From Planctomycetota bacterium (GTDB lineage Bacteria > Planctomycetota > Planctomycetia > Pirellulales > Pirellulaceae), in contig JAHWKS010000419.1 of assembly GCA_019347795.1 (NCBI GenBank), forward strand, positions 1 to 5,797: a DNA stretch of 5,797 bases, given 5' to 3'. The notes beneath the pieces were generated by a model. The model was not told the DNA's origin and made no database searches. It worked only from the letters and a program-made list of their open reading frames with translations. The translations under genes were made by a program, and so were the position numbers. Below, piece by piece: positions 1 through 5,797 of this stretch (the stretch's first letter is position 1; every line of letters begins with the position of its first letter).

Positions 1-1
1 C

Positions 2-298
2 GCCGGCAACAGCGGCGAGGGGAACGGCGCCGCGGAGGACGTGCTGGACTCGCCCATCGAGCGGGTGATGGTCAAGAACCCCGTCACCCTCTCCCGGACC
101 GACACCGTCGGCAAAGCCATCACGATGATGTCTTCGGGCGGGTACCGCCGCCTGCCGATCACCGACGAGGACGGCCGTCCGGTGGGAACGATCAAGACCC
201 CCGGCATCCTGCATTACCTGGCCGAGCACTTCCCCAAGGTGGTTTACAACCTGCCTCCCACGCCGCATCACACCCAGCAAACTCGAGAAGGCGCATAG
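2..298 (+). CDS. CBS-domain protein, C-terminal part (5' truncated by window)
   Basis: The reading frame is open from the window edge to the TAG at 296-298, giving 98 visible residues; the true start lies upstream. A GTG at 41 is in frame but falls inside the continuing frame, so I do not treat it as the start. The first 13 residues are a Gly/Asn/Ala/Glu-rich stretch that looks like a linker. They are followed by one CBS motif (about residues 17-76): the hallmarks are MVKNPVTLSRTDTVGKAI, then YRRLPITDEDGRPVGTI and a closing helix. CBS motifs normally occur in pairs that bind adenine nucleotides (AMP, ATP, SAM), so a second motif is expected upstream. The tail is short and hydrophilic (HHTQQTREGA). 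The gene ends 260 nt before korA on the same strand. A regulatory link to KorAB is only inferred from position. Confidence is high for a CBS motif and low for any specific role. Confidence 0.85.
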   Translation, partial: AGNSGEGNGAAEDVLDSPIERVMVKNPVTLSRTDTVGKAITMMSSGGYRRLPITDEDGRPVGTIKTPGILHYLAEHFPKVVYNLPPTPHHTQQTREGA

Positions 299-400
299 CC
301 GTAGAACGGTTATATCGGCGCTCGCGCGGCAAACGAAAAAGCCGAAACCTGGACCACAAGACGAGGCCGAACCGAAAGAATAACTATAGAGGGACGCCAT

Positions 401-466
401 TGTCGCCTTTCGCTCCGCGAAAGGACGTATCCCCAAAGCGTGCTTTCGTTCCAGCGAACGGCGACA
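401..466. repeat. REP-like inverted pair upstream of korA
   Basis: The left unit (401-427) has a TGTCGC head followed by the small palindrome CTTTCGCTCCGCGAAAG, a 7-bp stem around TCC. The right unit (439-466) is a degenerate copy in opposite orientation, ending GGCGACA. The outer arms 401-407 and 460-466 pair perfectly, 409-414 pairs with 453-458, and 420-423 with 443-446, so the whole 66 nt can fold into one long imperfect hairpin. Units of the same family recur at 4405-4430 and 4443-4494. The two-units-facing layout resembles a REPIN (paired REP) element. No transposase of the RAYT type is visible in the window. Confidence 0.8.
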
Positions 467-558
467 TTCATGCCGGCCTGGCAGCCCGGTTTGCGGTTTC
501 CTCTCCATCGCCTCACCATCCCACCTTTCGCGATAATAGAGTCCCTATCTTCCCCGAA

Positions 559-2436
559 ATGTCCACCACAACACACTCGGAAGCCGCCCGTGGCGCCAAA
601 CAAGTCATTCAATTAGAAGACGCCACGGTGCGGCTGGCCGGAGACTCCGGCGACGGAATGCAGCTCGCCGGAATGCAATTGACCAACACCTCGGCTCTGG
701 CCGGGAACGATATCGCTACGTTCCCCGACTTCCCGGCCGAGATCCGCGCTCCCCGCGGCACGCTGGCCGGGGTGAGCGGCTTTCAGTTGCACTTCGCCTC
801 GGCCGACATCTACACCCCCGGCGACCGGCTCAATGCCCTGGTGGCGATGAATCCGGCGGCCTTGAAGACGAACCTCGACGACCTGGAGCCCAACGGGATC
901 CTGATCGTCAACGAGGACGCCTTCGACACGAAGAGCCTCAAGCTGGCCCACTACGAGAACAACCCCCTGGAGAGCGAGGGATTGGGCGACCGGTTTCGCC
1001 TGATCCGCGTGAAGATGACCAAGCTCACGCGGGACGCCGTGTCTGAACTGGGGCTGAGCGTCAAAGAGTCCGATCGCTGCCGCAACTTCTTCGCCATGGG
1101 CCTGTTGTACTGGCTCTACGGGCGGAGCATGGAGCCCACGCTGCGGTTCATCGACGCCAAGTTCGGCAAGATGCCCGACGTGGCCGAGGCCAACCGCCGG
1201 GCGCTCAAGGCGGGCTACCACTACGGCGAGACGACGGAAGCGTTCGTCTACACCTACACGGTCGATCGCGCGAAGCTGCCGCGGGGCACGTACAACAACG
1301 TGACCGGCAACCAGGTGCTCGCCTGGGGATTGATCACGGCGGCCAAGATGAGCGGGAAGGATCTTTTCCTCGGCTCCTACCCGATCACGCCCGCCAGCGA
1401 CATTCTGCACGAGCTGAGCCGGTACAAGCACTTCGGCGTGCGCACTTTTCAGGCCGAGGATGAGATCGCCGCGGTCTGCTCGGCCATCGGCGCCGCGTTC
1501 GGCGGGTCGATGGCGATCACCACCTCCAGCGGACCAGGCATCTGCCTCAAGAGCGAGGGGATGGGCCTGGCGATGATCCTCGAGCTGCCGATGTTGGTGA
1601 TCGACATCCAGCGCGGCGGCCCCAGCACGGGCCTGCCCACCAAGACCGAGCAGGCGGACCTCTTGCAGGTGATGTACGGCCGGAATGGCGAGTCCCCCTT
1701 GCCGGTAATCGCCGCCCGCAGCCCAGCCGACTGTTTTGAGGTGGCCCAGGAGGCGTGGCGGATCGCCACCCGGTTCATGGTTCCCGTGATCCTGCTTTCC
1801 GACGGCTACATCGCCAACGGCTCCGAGCCCTGGCGAATTCCGGATGTGAGCGAGCTGAACAAGATCGCGATCGAGCATCCCGTCGGCAGAGAAGGCGAGA
1901 ACGGCGAGCCGTTCCTCCCCTACAAGCGGAATGAGCGGCTGTCCCGCCCGTGGGCCCTTCCCGGCACGCCGGGATTGATGCACCGCATCGGCGGACTGGA
2001 GAAGCAGGACGTGACCGGCAACGTGAGCTACGACCCGGAGAACCACCAGCACATGGTGAACGTCCGGGCGCAGAAGGTGGCGAACATCGCCGAGGACATT
2101 CCGCCGCAAGCGGTGGCCGGTCCCGAGAACGGCGACTTGCTTGTCCTGAGCTGGGGCGGCACCTACGGCGCCTGCACAGCCGCCACGCAGCGCTGCCGGG
2201 CTGAAGGGCTCTCGGTCGCCCACGCCCACCTGCGGTACCTCAACCCGTTCCCGCGGAACCTGGAGAAGATCCTCCGCAGCTACAAGACCGTGCTGATTCC
2301 CGAACTGAACATGGGCCAGCTTCGCTCGATGATCCGCTCCAAGTACCTCGTGGACGCCAAGGGCCTGAATAAAGTGCAAGGCAAGCCGTTCAGCGTGGTC
2401 GAAGTGATGGAGAAGATCCGCGAACTGGCCGCGTAA
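559..2436 (+). CDS. korA: 2-oxoglutarate:ferredoxin oxidoreductase, fused gamma-alpha subunit
   Basis: With KorB this would catalyse 2-oxoglutarate + CoA + oxidised ferredoxin to succinyl-CoA + CO2 + reduced ferredoxin, in the cytoplasm, as an alternative to the lipoamide-dependent dehydrogenase. The product is 625 aa. The N-terminal gamma domain (about residues 22-200) carries GDSGDG at 28-33. The alpha domain follows, with YPITPAS at 274-280, TTSSGPG at 321-327 and the signature QRGGPSTGLPTKTEQ at 351-365, whose Arg352 fits the conserved OFOR arginine that contacts substrate. The C-terminal domain includes IPELNMGQL at 580-588. The gamma-alpha fusion and the PWALPGTPGL/GGLEK region match actinobacterial-type KorA proteins. 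I chose ATG 559: the frame extends upstream to TTG 400, but that extra 53-residue stretch is read through the REP-like repeat and has low-complexity character. No clear Shine-Dalgarno site precedes 559. korB follows 57 nt downstream. A related 2-oxoacid substrate cannot be excluded. Confidence 0.95.
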   Translation: MSTTTHSEAARGAKQVIQLEDATVRLAGDSGDGMQLAGMQLTNTSALAGNDIATFPDFPAEIRAPRGTLAGVSGFQLHFASADIYTPGDRLNALVAMNPAALKTNLDDLEPNGILIVNEDAFDTKSLKLAHYENNPLESEGLGDRFRLIRVKMTKLTRDAVSELGLSVKESDRCRNFFAMGLLYWLYGRSMEPTLRFIDAKFGKMPDVAEANRRALKAGYHYGETTEAFVYTYTVDRAKLPRGTYNNVTGNQVLAWGLITAAKMSGKDLFLGSYPITPASDILHELSRYKHFGVRTFQAEDEIAAVCSAIGAAFGGSMAITTSSGPGICLKSEGMGLAMILELPMLVIDIQRGGPSTGLPTKTEQADLLQVMYGRNGESPLPVIAARSPADCFEVAQEAWRIATRFMVPVILLSDGYIANGSEPWRIPDVSELNKIAIEHPVGREGENGEPFLPYKRNERLSRPWALPGTPGLMHRIGGLEKQDVTGNVSYDPENHQHMVNVRAQKVANIAEDIPPQAVAGPENGDLLVLSWGGTYGACTAATQRCRAEGLSVAHAHLRYLNPFPRNLEKILRSYKTVLIPELNMGQLRSMIRSKYLVDAKGLNKVQGKPFSVVEVMEKIRELAA

Positions 2437-2438
2437 TC

Positions 2439-2458
2439 AGAAATTGCAAATTGCAATT
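2439..2458. repeat. AT-rich TTGCAAA repeat in korA-korB gap
   Basis: Two nucleotides after the korA stop codon lies AGAAATTGCAAATTGCAA (2439-2456), a 7-bp-periodic sequence. An identical 18-mer sits just after the korB stop at 3516-3533. Positions 2442-2449 and 2451-2458 are perfect inverted 8-mers around one central A, so this copy is itself a palindrome (a cruciform, or a hairpin with minimal loop). It stands out sharply from the GC-rich genes on both sides. It does not look like a classical terminator, because no GC stem or T-run follows. Confidence 0.7.
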
Positions 2459-2493
2459 AGCACGTAAATCGAAACCTTTCCTATAGATCCCAA

Positions 2494-3510
<1,017 letters not shown>

Positions 3511-3515
3511 CGATG

Positions 3516-3618
3516 AGAAATTGCAAATTGCAAAGTGAAAACTGCAAATTTCAAATTAGATACGCCGCAGATCTTCAACAATTGATGATTTGCAATTTGC
3601 AATTGTCACTTTGCAATT
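3516..3618. repeat. AT-rich long inverted repeat in korB-tpiA gap
   Basis: This element fills most of the 141-nt gap. Arm 3526-3557 pairs with arm 3587-3618 at 28 of 32 positions, plus one G-T wobble; the mismatches are at 3539/3605, 3542/3602 and 3551/3593. The loop is 29 nt (3558-3586). Both arms are built from TTGCAAA-like heptads. The left flank (3516-3533) is identical over 18 nt to the copy after korA. The structure could cap the korAB mRNA or slow transcription before tpiA, but no T-run follows, so a simple intrinsic terminator is unlikely. Origin (degenerate mobile palindrome or locally expanded repeat) is not decided by the sequence. Confidence 0.8.
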
Positions 3619-3638
3619 CCCCTCGTCCCGCGTCCGCC

Positions 3639-3643
3639 AGGAG
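3639..3643 (+). promoter_or_regulatory. Shine-Dalgarno site of tpiA
   Basis: AGGAG lies 8 nt before the GTG at 3652 and supports that codon as the tpiA start. It is the only strong Shine-Dalgarno match ahead of the five visible gene starts in this window. Confidence 0.75.
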
Positions 3644-3651
3644 CCAACCTC

Positions 3652-4404
3652 GTGAGAACGCCGCTGATCGCCGGCAATTGGAAGATGAACCTCCATCGGC
3701 CTGAGGCGGTCGCGCTGGCCGAGGCGATTCGCGACGGTTTGAAGAAGGACGCCCAGGCGGAAGTCGCGGTCTGTCCGCCGTCGGTGTATTTGGATGGAGT
3801 CGCGCAGGCGGTGAGGGGTTCGGCCGTCGCGGTCGGCGCTCAGAACATGTACCACGAGGCGAATGGGGCCTTCACCGGCGAGCTAAGCGCCTCAATGCTC
3901 AAGGATGTCGGCTGCAAGTATGTGATTCTCGGCCACAGCGAACGGCGGCACATCCTGGGCGAGACGAACCAGGATGTGAACCGCAAGCTGCTGGCGGCCC
4001 TGGCCGCCGGGCTGTCGCCGATCGTCTGCGTCGGTGAGACGCTTGCCCAGCGCGAGGCGGGACAGACCGCCGACGTGGTCTGGGAGCAGTTCTTCGGCTC
4101 GCTGGCCGGCGTGTCGGCCGAGCAGGCGACGCAGGTGGTCCTCGCCTATGAGCCGGTCTGGGCCATCGGCACAGGAAAAACCGCCACGCCGGAGCAGGCG
4201 GAGGCGGTCCATGCCGATCTTCGCAAAATCCTGGAAGTCCGGTATAATTCCCAAACGGCTCAGGCGGTGCGCATCCAGTACGGCGGCAGCGTCAAGCCCG
4301 ACAACGCCGCCGAGCTGCTGTCGCAACCGAACATCGACGGCGCTTTAGTCGGCGGGGCCTCGCTCAAGGCCGAGCAGTTCCTGGCGATCGTCGCCGCGGC
4401 GTAA
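3652..4404 (+). CDS. tpiA: Triosephosphate isomerase
   Basis: It interconverts dihydroxyacetone phosphate and glyceraldehyde 3-phosphate in glycolysis and gluconeogenesis, as a cytoplasmic TIM-barrel dimer. The product is 250 aa, the usual length. Catalytic residues are all present: Asn9 and Lys11 in AGNWKMN, His95 in LGHSERR, and Glu167 in [11 protein letters not shown], whose tail (168-178) is the mobile loop 6 that closes over the substrate. The phosphate-binding YGGSV and GALVGGASL motifs are near the C-terminus. The start is GTG, chosen because the AGGAG site is well spaced and the conserved [11 protein letters not shown] begins at residue 3. The REP-like repeat begins at the nucleotide directly after the TAA stop. 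secG follows after 118 nt, an arrangement seen in many bacteria. Nothing in the sequence looks damaged. Confidence 0.98.
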   Translation: MRTPLIAGNWKMNLHRPEAVALAEAIRDGLKKDAQAEVAVCPPSVYLDGVAQAVRGSAVAVGAQNMYHEANGAFTGELSASMLKDVGCKYVILGHSERRHILGETNQDVNRKLLAALAAGLSPIVCVGETLAQREAGQTADVVWEQFFGSLAGVSAEQATQVVLAYEPVWAIGTGKTATPEQAEAVHADLRKILEVRYNSQTAQAVRIQYGGSVKPDNAAELLSQPNIDGALVGGASLKAEQFLAIVAAA

Positions 4405-4430
4405 TGTCGTCTTTCGCTCCGCGAAAGAAT
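4405..4430 (+). repeat. Single REP-like unit abutting tpiA stop
   Basis: This unit has a TGTCGT head followed by CTTTCGCTCCGCGAAAG, differing from the 401-427 unit by C to T in the head and by AA for GG after the stem. It starts immediately after the tpiA TAA with no spacer. The next unit (4443) is in the same orientation at a 38-nt offset. Confidence 0.8.
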
Positions 4431-4442
4431 GCGGCGTCCGAG

Positions 4443-4494
4443 TGTCGTCTTTCGCTCCCGCGAAAGAACGTCCTTTCGCGGAGCGAAAGGCGAC
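4443..4494. repeat. REP-like inverted pair forming long hairpin, possible terminator
   Basis: A forward unit (4443-4469) and a reverse unit (4472-4494) face each other. Arms 4444-4466 and 4473-4494 pair throughout, with one G-T wobble (4448/4490) and one bulged C near 4459, leaving a 6-nt loop (4467-4472). It is followed by TTTGTA. The stem is long and stable and sits between tpiA and secG, so it could act as a terminator or as a 3' stabiliser of the upstream mRNA, although the T-run is short. The same arrangement in a more decayed form occurs at 401-466. Confidence is high for the repeat and low (about 0.35) for a terminator function. Confidence 0.85.
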
Positions 4495-4522
4495 TTTGTA
4501 GTCCTCCACCCCTCGATGAGTC

Positions 4523-4945
4523 ATGCAGACGTTCTGGCAATTCTTCTTCGGCGTCGCGTTGGCTTTGACGTCGCTGTTCTTGATCCTCTTGGTCCTCGTG
4601 CAGCGCGGCCGCGGAGGCGGCCTGGCCGGCGCCTTGGGCGGACCCGGCGGGCAGAGCGCCTTCGGCACGAAGGCCGGCGACACGTTCACCTGGGTCACCG
4701 CGGGAACGGCGCTGGTGTGGATCTTCCTGGCGATGGCGGCCATCAAGCTGATCGGCGAAGGGACCGGCGGCTTCGGAAACATCTCCGGCACGACCGGCCT
4801 CACCCCCGCAATGGAATCGTCGCTGACGGATGAAAACCGCGGCGCCCCCGTTCGCGGAGACGTACCGCTCGGCGGCGCCGCAGGACTAACCGGCGAAGAC
4901 GTCGCGCCGACCGCGCCCGCGGGCGACGCGGAAACGGATGAGTAG
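4523..4945 (+). CDS. secG: Preprotein translocase subunit SecG
   Basis: SecG is the small accessory membrane subunit of the SecYEG channel and assists protein export across the cytoplasmic membrane. The product is 140 aa. A first membrane segment (about residues 4-27) leads into the family's conserved cytoplasmic loop: [14 protein letters not shown] at 27-40 and [13 protein letters not shown] at 44-56. The second segment covers about 58-77. The remaining 60 residues form a Gly/Ala/Thr-rich acidic tail that makes the protein longer than E. coli SecG (110 aa), and this tail has no recognisable motif. ATG 4523 puts the first membrane helix at the N-terminus as expected. The preceding sequence has only a weak GATGAG. 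An overlapping ATG at 4516 is in another frame. Identification rests on the loop motif, which is very characteristic. Confidence 0.95.
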   Translation: MQTFWQFFFGVALALTSLFLILLVLVQRGRGGGLAGALGGPGGQSAFGTKAGDTFTWVTAGTALVWIFLAMAAIKLIGEGTGGFGNISGTTGLTPAMESSLTDENRGAPVRGDVPLGGAAGLTGEDVAPTAPAGDAETDE

Positions 4946-5000
4946 GCCTCAAACAAAGTCGGCTCAGGGTATCGGCGTTTCCAAGTCGCCAAGAATCCAC

Positions 5001-5198
5001 GCCCCGAAGGGGCGACGGCATATAGCCACGGGCGCAAGCCCGTGGATGCAAACCAACACCAACTTTTGAAGCCCCGAAGGGGCGACAGCGATTCTCGGCT
5101 ATTGCCTCTGTCGCCCCTTCGGGGCTTTCCTTCGATGGTTTGCATTGGCGTTCCAGGGGCTGACGCCCCTGGCTACATGCCTGCGCCCCTTCGGGGCG
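5001..5198. repeat. Composite nested palindrome cluster in secG-yicC gap
   Basis: This occupies most of the 302-nt gap 4946-5247, which contains no gene. Four copies of the palindrome GCCCCGAAGGGGC occur, two forward (5001-5013, 5071-5083) and two reversed (5113-5125, 5185-5197). Two 8-bp hairpins lie between them: 5026-5033 with 5038-5045 (GCAA loop) and 5153-5160 with 5165-5172 (TGAC loop). At the centre, 5069-5088 is a perfect 20-bp inverted repeat of 5108-5127. Around it, ATGCAAACCA (5046-5055) is mirrored by 5136-5145, and GGCATATAGCC (5017-5027) is mirrored with one change by 5171-5181. The entire region is therefore one large inverted arrangement. Nothing recognisable is seen in 4946-5000 or 5199-5247 apart from the approach to the yicC start. 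Confidence 0.85.
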
Positions 5199-5247
5199 AA
5201 AGAGTCGCAGGGACGGCTTGGTCCATCGCTATTCGATTTGGAACTAC

Positions 5248-5797
5248 ATGATCTCCAGCATGACCGGCTTCGGGGAGGCTCGCCGCGAGGCGGAGGGGCT
5301 TGCCGTCGCCGTCGAAATTCGCACCGTCAACAACCGGCACTTCAAGCTCGGCGTGCGGGCGCCGGAAGGCTACGGCGCGCTGGAGGTCCATGTCGAAGAG
5401 CTGGTCCGCCGATACGTGAACCGCGGCACGGTGCAGGTCTGGCTGCGGATCGACCAGGAGCGGAACCCCGGCGATTTCCGCTTTCACGAGCCGGTGCTCT
5501 TGGGCTACTTCCGTCACTTGCAAGACATCGCCGAACGGCTGGAGCTGAACGAGACGCCCCGCCTCGATCAGCTTGTGAACCTGCCCGGCGTCGTGGATGA
5601 AGCCGCCGCGGCCAGCGCCGATACCGATGCGGTCTGGCCCGCGGTCGAGCAGGCCTTGATCGCCGCCGTGGAAAAGCTCGCCGCGATGCGGGCCGATGAA
5701 GGCCGGGCGATGGCCGCCGACCTGGAGGAGAATCTCAACCACGTCGCCCAGCGGCTGGACGCCGTGGAGCGGCAGGCGCCGGCGGTGGTCGAGGCGT
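5248..5797 (+). CDS. yicC: YicC/YloC-family endoribonuclease, N-terminal part (3' truncated by window)
   Basis: The frame opens at ATG 5248 and is still open at the window end, giving 183 residues of a family that is usually about 290. It begins MISSMTGFGEA, matching the family's conserved MTGFG start. EIRTVNNRHFK follows at about 23-33, and then RRYVNRGTVQVWLRI. NLPGVV and MRADEGRAMAADLEENL complete the visible YicC-like N-terminal domain. The C-terminal DUF1732 part lies beyond the window. E. coli YicC is described as a founding member of a conserved endoribonuclease family, so a role in RNA turnover is inferred. ATG 5260 is a possible internal start, but it would remove residues that the family normally has before MTGFG. 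No good Shine-Dalgarno site is present. The palindrome cluster ends about 50 nt before this start and could lie in its 5' leader. Confidence 0.93.
   Translation, partial: MISSMTGFGEARREAEGLAVAVEIRTVNNRHFKLGVRAPEGYGALEVHVEELVRRYVNRGTVQVWLRIDQERNPGDFRFHEPVLLGYFRHLQDIAERLELNETPRLDQLVNLPGVVDEAAAASADTDAVWPAVEQALIAAVEKLAAMRADEGRAMAADLEENLNHVAQRLDAVERQAPAVVEA

Noticed and set aside
532..537. GATAAT as a -10 box for korA
   Set aside because: The hexamer is plausible by itself, but no -35-like sequence lies about 17 bp upstream, so I do not list it as a promoter.
613..2379. 588-codon open frame on the minus strand opposite korA
   Set aside because: It is an antisense shadow produced by strong GC bias at third codon positions of korA. 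Its translation has no recognisable motif and korA itself is unambiguous.
3526..3618. Intrinsic terminator after korB
   Set aside because: The stem is AT-rich, the loop is 29 nt and no T-run follows, so it does not fit a rho-independent terminator despite good pairing.
5001..5045. tRNA or riboswitch ahead of yicC
   Set aside because: The hairpins are simple stems without an acceptor or anticodon arrangement and match no riboswitch core that I recognise.
4345..5145. 266-codon minus-strand frame spanning the tpiA end, secG and repeats
   Set aside because: It runs antisense through secG and through palindromic repeats of two families; its Pro/Ser/Arg-rich translation has no family resemblance.
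5001..5198. CRISPR array
   Set aside because: Repeats alternate in orientation, are self-complementary and are separated by related hairpins, not by unique spacers of constant length.
5145..5600. Plus-strand frame overlapping the yicC start
   Set aside because: It is out of frame with the clear YicC family sequence and begins within the palindrome cluster; the translation is Arg/Gly-rich without motifs.

Overview
The window looks like part of the chromosome of a planctomycete, probably of the Pirellulales type. This is inferred from the GC-rich coding sequence, the character of the proteins, sparse Shine-Dalgarno sites, and short palindromic repeats of a style I associate with that group. 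No marker gene here settles the taxonomy. All six genes lie on the + strand: a CBS-domain protein (3' end only), korA, korB, tpiA, secG and a YicC-family gene (5' part only).

Region by region: positions 2-298 encode the C-terminal CBS motif of a regulatory protein. A 260-nt gap follows, containing an inverted pair of REP-like palindromes (401-466). korA (559-2436) and korB (2494-3510) encode a two-subunit 2-oxoglutarate:ferredoxin oxidoreductase, with the gamma domain fused to alpha and the TPP/[4Fe-4S] beta subunit separate. A 141-nt AT-rich gap with a large imperfect hairpin (3526-3618) leads to tpiA (3652-4404, triosephosphate isomerase). Three more REP-like units then precede secG (4523-4945, Sec translocon subunit). 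The 302-nt gap 4946-5247 has no gene but holds a nested composite of GC-rich palindromes (5001-5198). The yicC-like gene begins at 5248 and runs off the window.

Functionally this is ordinary core metabolism and housekeeping. KorAB links 2-oxoglutarate oxidation to ferredoxin reduction, TpiA serves glycolysis and gluconeogenesis, SecG serves protein export, and YicC is an RNA-processing factor. The tpiA-secG adjacency is common in bacteria. I find no defence system, mobile-element protein, CRISPR array, tRNA or rRNA.

The unusual content is between the genes. Each of the five intergenic gaps contains palindromic repeats, and these fall into three unrelated families: a TTTCGC/GCGAAA REP-like family (401-466, 4405-4494), an AT-rich 7-bp-periodic TTGCAAA family (2439-2458, 3516-3618), and a GCCCCGAAGGGGC composite family (5001-5198). 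These are the best candidates for undescribed biology in the window.
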